Source: Rubritepida sp.
GTDB lineage: Bacteria; Pseudomonadota; Alphaproteobacteria; Acetobacterales; Acetobacteraceae
Reading direction: 5' to 3'
Length of the DNA: 6,728 nucleotides
NCBI GenBank assembly: GCA_022843345.1
Contig: JALHNW010000098.1
Location: forward strand, 1-6,728
The notes below the pieces were generated by a model. The model was given only the letters and a program-made list of their open reading frames with translations. It was not told the DNA's origin and made no database searches. The translations under genes were made by a program, and so were the position numbers. Each line of letters begins with the position of its first letter. The stretch's first letter is position 1. Shown piece by piece: positions 1 to 6,141 of this stretch.

Positions 1-295
1 GGAGGCGATGCGCCAGGGCGTGCCCTGCGCGCTGATGCACCACCCGATGGGGCGGATCTTCGACAAGGCGGCCGGCTTCTCGGCCTTCTCCTACCTGGCG
101 GCGGAGGAGGCGATCGCCGTCCCGCCCGGCGACGTCGCGGCGCTGGCGGCGCGCGCACTGGCCCTGCTGGACCAGCCGGCGGAGCGCGCCGCGCAACTGG
201 CGCGGCAGGCGCAGCTGCTGGGGCTGGTCACCGATCCGGCGCGGCAGGTGGCGCGGATGGAGGAAGCGGTGCTGGGGCGGTTGCAGGGTGGATGA
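1..295 (+). CDS. Probable glycosyltransferase, C-terminal fragment (5' end outside window)
   Basis: The reading frame is open from base 2 to the TGA at 293-295 and gives the last 97 residues of a protein that starts upstream. The visible start, E-A-M-R-Q-G-V-P-C, resembles the nucleotide-sugar-binding E-A-x-x-x-G-x-P segment near the C-terminus of GT-B fold glycosyltransferases (GT4-like). The following P-P-G-D-V-A-A-L-A-A-R-A-L-A-L-L-D-Q-P stretch matches the typical tail helix of such enzymes, where 'PGD..ALA' is followed by a short Ala/Leu/Arg-rich helix. The ATG at 8-10 is therefore an internal Met, not the start. The protein would transfer a sugar to an unknown acceptor, perhaps a cell-surface glycan. 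The gene ends 30 bp before a tRNA gene on the same strand. The family call rests only on this short tail, so another GT-B type enzyme is possible. Confidence 0.5.
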   Translation, partial: EAMRQGVPCALMHHPMGRIFDKAAGFSAFSYLAAEEAIAVPPGDVAALAARALALLDQPAERAAQLARQAQLLGLVTDPARQVARMEEAVLGRLQGG

Positions 296-309
296 CCCCG
301 CGCTATACG
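281..309 (+). promoter_or_regulatory. Candidate sigma70-type promoter for tRNA-Asn
   Basis: TTGCAG at 281-286 (3 of 6 matches to TTGACA) is separated by exactly 17 bp from TATACG at 304-309 (4 of 6 matches to TATAAT). Transcription would begin near 315, leaving about 10 nt before the mature tRNA at 326. The bases just after the -10 are GC-rich, as is common at stable-RNA promoters. The -35 lies inside the last codons of the upstream glycosyltransferase gene. The -10 context, CGCGCTATAC, also occurs in the candidate promoter upstream of the hydroxyacid dehydrogenase. This is a pattern match only; the tRNA could instead be co-transcribed with the upstream gene. Confidence 0.4.
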
Positions 310-325
310 CCCCGCACCGCGATGA

Positions 326-400
326 TCCGGCGTGGCGCAGCGGTAGCGCAGCGGACTGTTAATCCGTTGGTCGTAGGTTCGAATCCTACCGCCGGAGCCA
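326..400 (+). tRNA. trnN: tRNA-Asn (anticodon GTT), CCA encoded
   Basis: A full cloverleaf can be drawn. The acceptor stem TCCGGCG (326-332) pairs perfectly with CGCCGGA (390-396), followed by discriminator G397 and a genomically encoded CCA at 398-400. The D arm is GCGC/GCGC around loop AGCGGTA. The anticodon stem GCGGA/TCCGT has one G-T wobble and encloses loop CTGTTAA, with anticodon GTT at 358-360, so it reads AAC and AAU as asparagine. The T arm is GTAGG/CCTAC around the canonical TTCGAAT loop. The length of 75 nt including CCA is normal for a class I tRNA. It lies between the glycosyltransferase end and the convergent hyuB stop. No duplicate of its 3' end was seen elsewhere in the window, so there is no sign of its use as an integration site here. 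Confidence 0.97.
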
Positions 401-430
401 TCATCCCGCGACATCCACGGCGCGGCTGCC

Positions 431-2092
431 TCACCCCTCCCAGCCGTAGTCGCGCCTCGCCGCCTCGCGCGCCAGCAGCCCATCCGCCACGTCCTGCGCC
501 ACCAGCGCCGGGTCGCGCTGCTTCGGGTCGCCCATGCCGCCGCCGCCGGGCAGCTTCAGCAGCAGGTGCCGGCCCTTGGGCACCACCTGGAAGCCCTTGG
601 TCCGCAGCACCGTGCCGTTCGGGTCATCCAGGCCAACCCAGCCGGGCGCGCCCTCGCCGCCGCCGAAGCGGCCCTTGGGCGCGTTCGCCACGCGGTCGAA
701 GATGGCGTTCACCGCGAACTCCGCGTCGCCCTTCGCGCCGATCTCCATGACTTGCCCGAAGCCGCCGCGCGTGGCCCCGGCGCCGCCCGAATCGGGCCGC
801 AGCTCCTTGCGCCAGAAAATCACGGGGGCGACGTTCTCCGTCGCCTCCACCGGCATGGTCCGCACGCCCGACGGGAAGGCGATGCCGTCCAGGCCGTCCT
901 TCGTCGGCCGCGCGCCGGTGCCGCCGCTGTTGAAGGTGATGACCTCGAAATCCTCCACCTCCGCCGCCTGGCCGCTGACCTGCGCGCCGCCGCGCAGCGG
1001 CGGGTTCCACAGGGCCGACGCACCCTCGGCGTTCACGCGCTCCGGCACCGCGCCGGCCAGGCAGCCCATCATCAGGTCGGGCAGCAGCTGCCCGACGACG
1101 TGGCGGACGCTGACGGGATAAGGGTGGGGCGCATTGAGGATGCAGCCCTCGGGGATCTGCATGCGGAAGGGGGCGAGGCTGGCCCAGTTGTTGGGAATCT
1201 CCGGCGCCACCACGCACTTGATGCCGAAGCAGGAATAGGCACGGCAATAGGCGGCCGGCACGTTGATGCCCCGCGTGGACAGGCCCGAGGTGCCGGCGAA
1301 GTCCACCGTGATGGCGTCGGCGCCGATGGTCATGGCGGCCTTCAGCGTCACCGGCGCCTCGTAGCCGTCCGAGCGGATTTCCGCGTGGTGCGTGCCGGGC
1401 GGCAGCTTCGCGATCTCCGCCACCGTGGCCTTCAGCGACGAGTCGAAGATGAACGCGGCCAGCTCGTCCAGGCCCTCCATCCGGTATTCGCCCATCATCT
1501 CCGTCAGGCGGCGGGCGCCAGCGTCGTTGCAGGCGCAGAGCGAGTAGATGTCGCCCTCCAGCTCCACCGGGGTGCGGGAGCCGGCGCGGATGAAGTCGAA
1601 GAAGGTCTCGTTGGCCGTGCCGCGGTCGAAGCACTTCACGATGGGGATGTAGAGGCCTTCCTCGAACACCGAGCGCCCCTCGGGCCCCATCCCCAGCCCG
1701 CCGATGTCGATGATGTGCGCGGTGTTGGCGAAGAGGCCGACCATGCGTCCGGCATGGAAGGCGGGCGTGACCACCGTGAGGTCGTGCAGGTGGCCGGTGC
1801 CCAGCCAGGGGTCGTTGGTGATGTAGTGGTCGCCCGGCTGCATGGTGGCGGCCGGGAACTTCGCCAGGAAGTGCCCCACGCTCTCCATCATGGAGTTGAC
1901 GTGGCCGGGCGTGCCGGTGACCGCCTGGGCCAGCATCCGCCCCTGGAGGTCGAAGATGCCAGCCGACAGGTCGCCCGCCTCGCGCACCGTCGTGCTGAAG
2001 GCGGTGCGGATCATCGTCTGCGCCTGCTCCTCCACCACCGCGATGAGGCGGTTCCACTGGATCTGGCGCTGGATGAGGTCGAGGGCGTCCAT
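431..2092 (-). CDS. hyuB: Hydantoinase B/oxoprolinase family protein (HyuB-type subunit)
   Basis: Predicted beta subunit of an ATP-dependent cyclic amide hydrolase (N-methylhydantoinase, 5-oxoprolinase, caprolactamase family), a cytoplasmic partner of HyuA. The 553-residue length is normal for stand-alone HyuB. Family landmarks in order: the N-terminal Q-W-N-R-L segment (12-16); D-L-Q-G-R-M-L-A-Q (48-56) and T-P-G-H-V-N (61-66); T-N-D-P-W..G..H-L-H-D (92-104), an Asp/His cluster of the sort that binds metal in this family; H126; V-D-F-A-G-T-S (263-269); a R-H-V-V-G-Q segment (330-335); S-G-G-A-G-A-T-R-G-G-F-G (435-446); and the glycine-rich L-P-G-G-G-G-M-G-D-P (514-523) near the end. The ATG at 2092 is chosen because GGGAGG (2100-2105) lies 7 nt upstream; a GTG at 2095 would add one residue and give a 4-nt GTGA overlap. 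Either start overlaps the hyuA stop, which indicates translational coupling. There is no AcxC-like third subunit nearby, so a carboxylase role is less likely. The substrate is unknown. Confidence 0.93.
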   Translation of the reverse strand: MDALDLIQRQIQWNRLIAVVEEQAQTMIRTAFSTTVREAGDLSAGIFDLQGRMLAQAVTGTPGHVNSMMESVGHFLAKFPAATMQPGDHYITNDPWLGTGHLHDLTVVTPAFHAGRMVGLFANTAHIIDIGGLGMGPEGRSVFEEGLYIPIVKCFDRGTANETFFDFIRAGSRTPVELEGDIYSLCACNDAGARRLTEMMGEYRMEGLDELAAFIFDSSLKATVAEIAKLPPGTHHAEIRSDGYEAPVTLKAAMTIGADAITVDFAGTSGLSTRGINVPAAYCRAYSCFGIKCVVAPEIPNNWASLAPFRMQIPEGCILNAPHPYPVSVRHVVGQLLPDLMMGCLAGAVPERVNAEGASALWNPPLRGGAQVSGQAAEVEDFEVITFNSGGTGARPTKDGLDGIAFPSGVRTMPVEATENVAPVIFWRKELRPDSGGAGATRGGFGQVMEIGAKGDAEFAVNAIFDRVANAPKGRFGGGEGAPGWVGLDDPNGTVLRTKGFQVVPKGRHLLLKLPGGGGMGDPKQRDPALVAQDVADGLLAREAARRDYGWEG

Positions 2093-4260
2093 CACGCGGC
2101 CTCCCTATTCAGTTCGAGGTATCCCAGCCCATCCACGCGGCATGCCCAGCCCGGGCCGACCAGCGTGGAGGTCTCGGCTTCGGCCACGATGCACGGCCCG
2201 GCGACGCGGCAGCCCGGCGGCATGGCGGCGCGGTCGTAGATCGCCCAATCCGCCACCTCGCCCGTCGCCGTATCGCGCACCCGCTGGACCCGGACCGGCG
2301 CCGGGGCCGGGGCGTCCGCGATCTCCGCGGCCGGCTCCACCGCCTCCACCACCGTGGCGACGGTGACGGCGAAGCTCAGCACCTCCACGTCGCTGCCCGG
2401 CACCGGGCGGTCGTAGAAGCGCGCGTATTCGCGGTCGTATTCGGCGCGGATGGCGGCGACGTCGCCATCCACCAGCGCACGCACCGGCAGCGCCACGGCG
2501 ATCTCATGCCCCTGCCCGACGTAGCGCATGTAGGCGATGCGCCGCTCCTCCGTGGGCGCGCCGAAGCTGCCCTCGGCTACGGTGCGCGTCGCCTCCTCGC
2601 TCATCGCCGCCAGCAGGGCGTTCACCCCGTCCAGGTCGAAGCGCGCGAAGCGGGTGTAGAGGCTCTTCACCACCTCGTAGCCCACGGGGGCGCGCAGGAA
2701 GCCGATGGCGCTGCCGACCCCGGCGCCGGAGGGCACCAGGATGCGGTCCACGCCGATCTTCTCCGCCACCCGGCAGCCATGCACCGGTCCGCCCCCGCCG
2801 AAGGCGATGATGGCGCGGCCCTCGTAGGATTTCGCGCTCTCGATGGCGTGCACCCGCGCGGCGTTGGCCATGTTCTCGTCCACCACCTCGACGACGCCCA
2901 GCGCCGCCATGCCGCCTTCCAGCCCCAGGCCCTTCCCGATGGCGCGGGCCATCGCCGCCTCAGCCGCCGGCACGTCGAGCCGCATCGAGCCGCCGGCGAA
3001 GCTGACCGGGTCGTAGCGCCCCAGCAGCAGGTTCGCGTCCGTCACCGCGGGCTTCGCGCCGCCGCGCCCGTAGCAGGCCGGCCCCGGGTCGGCGCCCGCG
3101 GATTCCGGGCCGACCTGGATGCGCCCCATCCCGTCCAGGTGAGCCAGCGAGCCGCCGCCGGCGCCGATCTCCACCATCTCGATCACCGGTATCCGCAACG
3201 GCAGCCCGGAGCCCTTGCGGAAGCGGCCCACGCGAGCGACCTCGAAGGAGCGGCTGGCCTGCGGCGCGTAGCCGTCGATGAGGCACACCTTCGCCGTGGT
3301 GCCGCCCATGTCGAAGGACAGCACCTTTCCCCACCCGCGCTGCCGCGCGACATGCGCGGAGAAGATGGCGCCCCCCGCCGGCCCGGATTCCACCAGGCGG
3401 ATCGGGAAGCGCGCCGCGGTGGCGACCGTGGTCAGCCCGCCGCCGGACAGCATGAAGAACAGCGGCGCGGCCATGCCCATCTGCCGCAGCCCCGCCTCCA
3501 GCCGGCCCAGGTAGGAGGCCATCAGCGGCTGGACGTAGGCGTTGGCGACGGTGGTGGAGAAGCGCTCCCATTCGCGCATCTCGGGGCTGACCTCGCAGGA
3601 CAGGCTGACCGGCACGCCAGGCAGTTCCTCGGCGAGGATCGCGCCCGCGCGGCGCTCGTGCACCGGGTTCACGAAGCCGTGCAGGAAGCCCACGGCCAGC
3701 GCCTCGATCCCCTCGTCCTTCAGCAGCGGGACCAGGGCGCGCAACGCCGCCTCGTCCAGCGGGAGCAGCACCGTGCCGGTGTTGTCCAGCCGCTCGGGCA
3801 CCGGCAGGCGCCACTTGCGCGGCACCAGCGGCTTCGCCAGCTCGATGTTGAGGTCGTACTGGTCGTATCGGCTCTCATTGCCCAGGGCCAGGACGTCGCG
3901 GAAGCCCTCGGTGGTCAGCAGCGCGGTGCGCGCGCCCTTGCGCTCGATCAGCGCGTTGGTGGCCAGGGTCGTGCCGTGGATCATCAGCGCCACGTCGCCG
4001 GCTGCAATGCCGGCCTTGGCCAGCACGGTGCGCACGCCCTCCAGCACGCCCAGCTCCGGGGCGTGCGGGGTGGTCAGCACCTTGGCGGTCCAGCGCTCGT
4101 GCCGGTCCTCGGCGACCAGGGCTTCGAGCGCGACATCGGTGAAGGTGCCGCCGATGTCGGCCGCCAGCCGCGCGTCGCGGAACTGGCTCGATGGATTCAC
4201 GCCTTCGCTGCTCGCCGCCGCTGGCGGCTGCGCACTCATGCGATCCATCGCGCTCACCAT
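2092..4260 (-). CDS. hyuA: Hydantoinase A/oxoprolinase family protein (HyuA-type, ATP-binding subunit)
   Basis: Predicted alpha subunit of an ATP-dependent hydantoinase/oxoprolinase, an ASKHA-fold ATPase that would phosphorylate the cyclic amide or imide before ring opening with HyuB. From the start used here it is 722 residues, normal for the family. The Hydant_A_N region opens with the phosphate loop D-I-G-G-T-F-T-D (35-42) and continues with I-H-G-T-T-L-A-T-N-A (94-103) and G-F-R-D-V-L (119-124). The central hydantoinase A domain has E-S-G-P-A-G-G (291-297), the second phosphate motif F-D-M-G-G-T-T-A-K (316-324), E-I-G-A-G-G-G-S (364-371), G-A-D-P-G-P-A-C-Y-G (389-398) and A-F-G-G-G-G-P-V-H (486-494). 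The C-terminal region has R-Y-V-G-Q-G-H-E (579-586) and G-P-C-I-V-A-E (688-694). The start is uncertain: ATG 4260 overlaps the SDR stop by 7 nt, GTG 4257 by 4 nt, and ATG 4248 or 4239 would fall just past it; none has a strong ribosome-binding site. Residues 10-30 are Ala/Pro/Ser-rich and lie outside the conserved domain. Confidence 0.93.
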   Translation of the reverse strand: MVSAMDRMSAQPPAAASSEGVNPSSQFRDARLAADIGGTFTDVALEALVAEDRHERWTAKVLTTPHAPELGVLEGVRTVLAKAGIAAGDVALMIHGTTLATNALIERKGARTALLTTEGFRDVLALGNESRYDQYDLNIELAKPLVPRKWRLPVPERLDNTGTVLLPLDEAALRALVPLLKDEGIEALAVGFLHGFVNPVHERRAGAILAEELPGVPVSLSCEVSPEMREWERFSTTVANAYVQPLMASYLGRLEAGLRQMGMAAPLFFMLSGGGLTTVATAARFPIRLVESGPAGGAIFSAHVARQRGWGKVLSFDMGGTTAKVCLIDGYAPQASRSFEVARVGRFRKGSGLPLRIPVIEMVEIGAGGGSLAHLDGMGRIQVGPESAGADPGPACYGRGGAKPAVTDANLLLGRYDPVSFAGGSMRLDVPAAEAAMARAIGKGLGLEGGMAALGVVEVVDENMANAARVHAIESAKSYEGRAIIAFGGGGPVHGCRVAEKIGVDRILVPSGAGVGSAIGFLRAPVGYEVVKSLYTRFARFDLDGVNALLAAMSEEATRTVAEGSFGAPTEERRIAYMRYVGQGHEIAVALPVRALVDGDVAAIRAEYDREYARFYDRPVPGSDVEVLSFAVTVATVVEAVEPAAEIADAPAPAPVRVQRVRDTATGEVADWAIYDRAAMPPGCRVAGPCIVAEAETSTLVGPGWACRVDGLGYLELNREAA

Positions 4261-5042
4261 CCGCGCACGATCCCGCCATCCGCCCGCAGGATGCTGCCGG
4301 TGATGTAGGCCGCCTGGTTCGAGCACAGGAACGCTACCAGGGGCCCGTACTCCGCCGGCGTGCCATAGCGCCCGGCCGGGATGGTCTTGCTGCGCTCGGC
4401 GATCACCTCGTCCACCGTCTTGCCGGAGCGCTTGGCCAGGCCGCTCGCCGTCTCGATGCTGCGGTCGGTGCGGATGGCGCCGGGGGCTACGATGTTGCAG
4501 GTCACGCCCTCATGCGCCACCTCGGCGCTCAGCGTCTTCATCCAGCCCATGAGGGAGGCGCGCAGCGTGTTGCTCAGCACCATGTTGGGCAGCGGCTGCA
4601 CCATGCCGGTGCTGCCCACGTTGACGATGCGGCCCCACTTGCGCTCGCGCATCCCCGGCAGCACGGCATTCGCCACGCGGATCGGCGAGAGCACGATGCG
4701 CTGGAACCAGGTCGTCAGCGCCTCCTCCGTCACCTCCAGCGCCGGGCCGGGCGGCGGGCCGCCGTGGTTCTGCAGCAGGATGTCCACGCCGCCCATCGCC
4801 TCCTGCGCGCCGCGGGCCAGCGCGTCCATCTGCGCGCCATCCGCCACGTCGGCCACGATGCCGGTGGCGCTGGCCGCGCCCAGGGCGCGCAGCTCGGCGC
4901 AGGCGGCGTCCAGGCTCGCCTGCTCGCGGCCGGAGATGACGAGGTGCGCGCCCCCCTCGGCCAGCGCATCCGCCACCGAGCGGCCGAGGCCCTTCGAGGC
5001 GCCCATCACCAGGGCGCGACGGCCCGCAAGACCCAGATCCAT
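4254..5042 (-). CDS. SDR family oxidoreductase with non-canonical active site
   Basis: A 262-residue protein with the Rossmann fold of classical short-chain dehydrogenases/reductases, usually annotated as 3-oxoacyl-ACP-reductase-like. It shows the dinucleotide-binding G-A-S-K-G-L-G (14-20), the D-V motif (65-66) contacting the adenine, Q-N-H-G-G-P-P-P-G (91-99) where classical members have N-N-A-G, and the C-terminal Y-I-T-G-S..R-A-D-G-G (246-257). Aligned from catalytic Ser144 with FabG spacing, the Tyr and Lys of YxxxK are Ser157 and Arg161 (L-S-N-T-L-R), and the tetrad Asn is not apparent. Normal hydride-transfer catalysis is therefore doubtful, although NAD(P) binding looks intact. The start is ATG 5042, with GGGAG at 5052-5056 nine nt upstream; an upstream ATG at 5162 would add 40 residues unlike the family. 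It is the first gene of the SDR-hyuA-hyuB unit and its TGA is embedded in the hyuA start region. The substrate is unknown. Confidence 0.9.
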   Translation of the reverse strand: MDLGLAGRRALVMGASKGLGRSVADALAEGGAHLVISGREQASLDAACAELRALGAASATGIVADVADGAQMDALARGAQEAMGGVDILLQNHGGPPPGPALEVTEEALTTWFQRIVLSPIRVANAVLPGMRERKWGRIVNVGSTGMVQPLPNMVLSNTLRASLMGWMKTLSAEVAHEGVTCNIVAPGAIRTDRSIETASGLAKRSGKTVDEVIAERSKTIPAGRYGTPAEYGPLVAFLCSNQAAYITGSILRADGGIVRGW

Positions 5043-5060
5043 GTACCGAAACTCCCCCAA

Positions 5061-5072
5061 GCGACGTGTCGC
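5061..5072. repeat. Perfect 5-2-5 inverted repeat, possible operator
   Basis: GCGAC-GT-GTCGC is a perfect inverted repeat with 5-bp arms and a 2-bp centre, located 18 bp upstream of the SDR start codon and next to its ribosome-binding site. In this position it could be a regulator half-site pair or a small leader hairpin affecting SDR translation. Arms this short can arise by chance in very GC-rich DNA, so function is only suggested. Confidence 0.3.
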
Positions 5073-5088
5073 CTGCCACCCTGTCCCC

Positions 5089-5104
5089 GCCGGCCGAGGC
5101 TGGC
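5089..5104. repeat. Imperfect 7-2-7 inverted repeat overlapping the candidate -35
   Basis: GCCGGCC (5089-5095) and GGCTGGC (5098-5104) are inverted about a GA centre, with a single G-T mismatch in seven pairs. The right arm overlaps the -35 element proposed for the hydroxyacid dehydrogenase and the -35-like TTGCCA on the other strand. A bound repressor here could affect both directions. The base composition makes chance occurrence quite possible. Confidence 0.25.
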
Positions 5105-5128
5105 AAGACGGGTGCCGCGCGCTATACC
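5100..5128 (+). promoter_or_regulatory. Candidate sigma70-type promoter for the D-2-hydroxyacid dehydrogenase
   Basis: CTGGCA at 5100-5105 (4 of 6 matches to TTGACA) and TATACC at 5123-5128 (4 of 6 matches to TATAAT) are 17 bp apart. The start of transcription would be near 5135, giving a leader of about 20 nt that contains AAGGA at 5142-5146. The -10 sits in CGCGCTATAC, the same ten bases found at the proposed tRNA-Asn promoter. The evidence is pattern matching only. Confidence 0.42.
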
Positions 5129-5155
5129 GCCGCCTGCACACAAGGAACGTCCCCG

Positions 5156-6133
5156 ATGGCAAAGCCCGTCCTGCTCGTCACCCGCAAGCTCCCCGAGGCG
5201 ATCGAGGCCGAGGCCGAGCGCCTGTTCGACGCCCGCCTGAACAGCGCCGACGAAGGCTGGTTCCGTGACGGCGCCGCCATCGCCCGCCGCGCCGCCGAAT
5301 CGGGTGCGGCCGGCATCCTCTGCGCAGCCGGCGACCCCATGGGGCCGGACACGGTCGCGGCCCTGCCGGACAGCGTGAAGGCCATCACCACCTTCAGCGT
5401 CGGCTACGATCATGTCGGCGTGGCGGCCGCCCGCGCCCGCGGCATCACGGTGGCCAACACCCCCGACGTGCTGAGCTTCGCCACCGCCGAAACCGCCATG
5501 ACGCTGATGCTGATGGCCGCCCGCCGCGCCGGCGAGGGCGAGCGGATGGTGCGCGCCGGCAAGTGGGAAGGCTGGGCGCCGACGCAGCTGATGGGCGTGA
5601 CGCTTGAAGGCAAGCGCCTGGGCATCCTGGGCTTCGGCCGCATCGGGCGCGAGCTGGCGGCGATGGCGCGCGGCTTCCGCATGGAGATCCATTACCGCGA
5701 CATCCAGAAGCTGCCGCCGGAGCTGGAACAGGGCGCGGTGTATCACGACAATGATGATGCCTTCCTGGCCGCCATTGACGTGCTGTCCATGCACGTTCCC
5801 GGCGGCGCCGGCACGGCGAAGTGGCTGAACCGCGAGCGTCTGGCGAAGATGAAGCGCGGCGCCCTGGTGGTGAACAGCGGCCGCGGCGGCAGCGTGGACG
5901 ACGCCGCGCTGGTGGAGGCGCTGGCCTCCGGCCACATCCGCGCCGCCGGGCTGGACGTCTACGACGGCGAGCCGAAGGTGTTCCCCGGCTACCTGGGCCT
6001 GGAGAACGTGGCCCTGCTGCCGCACCTGGGGAGTGCGACCATCGAGACGCGCGACGCCATGGGGCGCCGCGCGCTGGAGAACCTGGAGGCGGTGCTCCTC
6101 AAGGGCACCGCCGCCCCGCACGAAGTGCGTTGA
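5156..6133 (+). CDS. D-2-hydroxyacid dehydrogenase, glyoxylate/hydroxypyruvate reductase (D-glycerate dehydrogenase) type
   Basis: A 325-residue cytoplasmic NAD(P)-dependent enzyme expected to interconvert a 2-oxo acid such as glyoxylate or hydroxypyruvate and its D-2-hydroxy acid. The catalytic domain (N- and C-terminal parts) surrounds a Rossmann domain with G-F-G-R-I-G at 159-164. The catalytic triad is visible: Arg243 in N-S-G-R-G-G, Glu272 in D-G-E-P and His290 in L-L-P-H. The tail L-G-S-A-T-I-E-T-R-D-A-M-G (291-303) is typical of the D-glycerate dehydrogenase branch. After the second Rossmann strand the sequence Y-R-D (180-182) offers both Arg and Asp, so the NADP versus NAD preference is not clear. 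Residues 213-217 are H-V-P-G-G, where relatives more often have H-C-P-L-T. The ATG at 5156 is chosen because AAGGA lies nine nt upstream and the family N-terminus begins at once; an upstream ATG at 5066 would add an unrelated 30 residues. It is divergent from the SDR-hyuAB unit and convergent with the MCP gene. Confidence 0.92.
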   Translation: MAKPVLLVTRKLPEAIEAEAERLFDARLNSADEGWFRDGAAIARRAAESGAAGILCAAGDPMGPDTVAALPDSVKAITTFSVGYDHVGVAAARARGITVANTPDVLSFATAETAMTLMLMAARRAGEGERMVRAGKWEGWAPTQLMGVTLEGKRLGILGFGRIGRELAAMARGFRMEIHYRDIQKLPPELEQGAVYHDNDDAFLAAIDVLSMHVPGGAGTAKWLNRERLAKMKRGALVVNSGRGGSVDDAALVEALASGHIRAAGLDVYDGEPKVFPGYLGLENVALLPHLGSATIETRDAMGRRALENLEAVLLKGTAAPHEVR

Positions 6134-6141
6134 GCCAGCCG

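Larger units (their letters stand above)
5043..5155. promoter_or_regulatory. Divergent intergenic region between the SDR-hyuAB unit and the hydroxyacid dehydrogenase
   Basis: These 113 bp separate two divergently transcribed start codons and must hold the signals for both directions unless transcription starts further upstream. On the + strand there is a candidate promoter (separate entry) and AAGGA at 5142-5146, nine nt before the ATG at 5156. On the - strand there is GGGAG at 5052-5056 before the SDR start and a good -35-like TTGCCA (5101-5106 read on the minus strand), but no convincing -10 at 16-18 bp from it. Two short inverted repeats at 5061-5072 and 5089-5104 are listed separately. 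No regulator gene is adjacent. Confidence 0.5.

Noticed and set aside
326..400. tRNA-Asn as an integration site of a genomic island
   Set aside because: No repeat of the tRNA 3' end, no integrase and no change in composition in the window.
401..430. Possible terminator between tRNA-Asn and the hyuB stop (CCGCG at 406-410 with CGCGG at 421-425)
   Set aside because: Only five pairs around a ten-base loop and no T-run on either strand; expected by chance at this GC content.
91..483. A - strand open frame of 130 codons with G-R-I-R-T-Y-D-Q-R-I-N-S-P
   Set aside because: It is the reverse complement of the tRNA plus antisense of the glycosyltransferase end; no family resemblance beyond the tRNA artefact.
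292..750. A 152-codon + strand open frame containing A-Q-R-T-V-N-P-L-V-V-G-S-N-P-T
   Set aside because: This stretch is the translation of the tRNA-Asn gene, followed by antisense of the hyuB 3' end; it is a well-known false ORF pattern.
624..2057. 477-codon - strand frame inside hyuB in another frame
   Set aside because: Low-complexity Arg/Gly/His-rich translation of the wrong frame of a well-supported gene.
566..2239. Long + strand open frame (557 codons) opposite hyuB
   Set aside because: Antisense shadow caused by high third-position GC; Arg/His/Ala-rich composition with no domain, while the minus strand has a clear HyuB protein.
431..4260. HyuAB as acetone or acetophenone carboxylase subunits
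   Set aside because: These share the family folds, but no small third subunit of the AcxC kind is adjacent and the subunit lengths fit stand-alone hydantoinase/oxoprolinase pairs better; not fully excluded.
2506..4308. Long + strand open frame (600 codons) opposite hyuA
   Set aside because: Antisense shadow of hyuA, rich in His, Arg, Gly and Gln without recognisable motifs.
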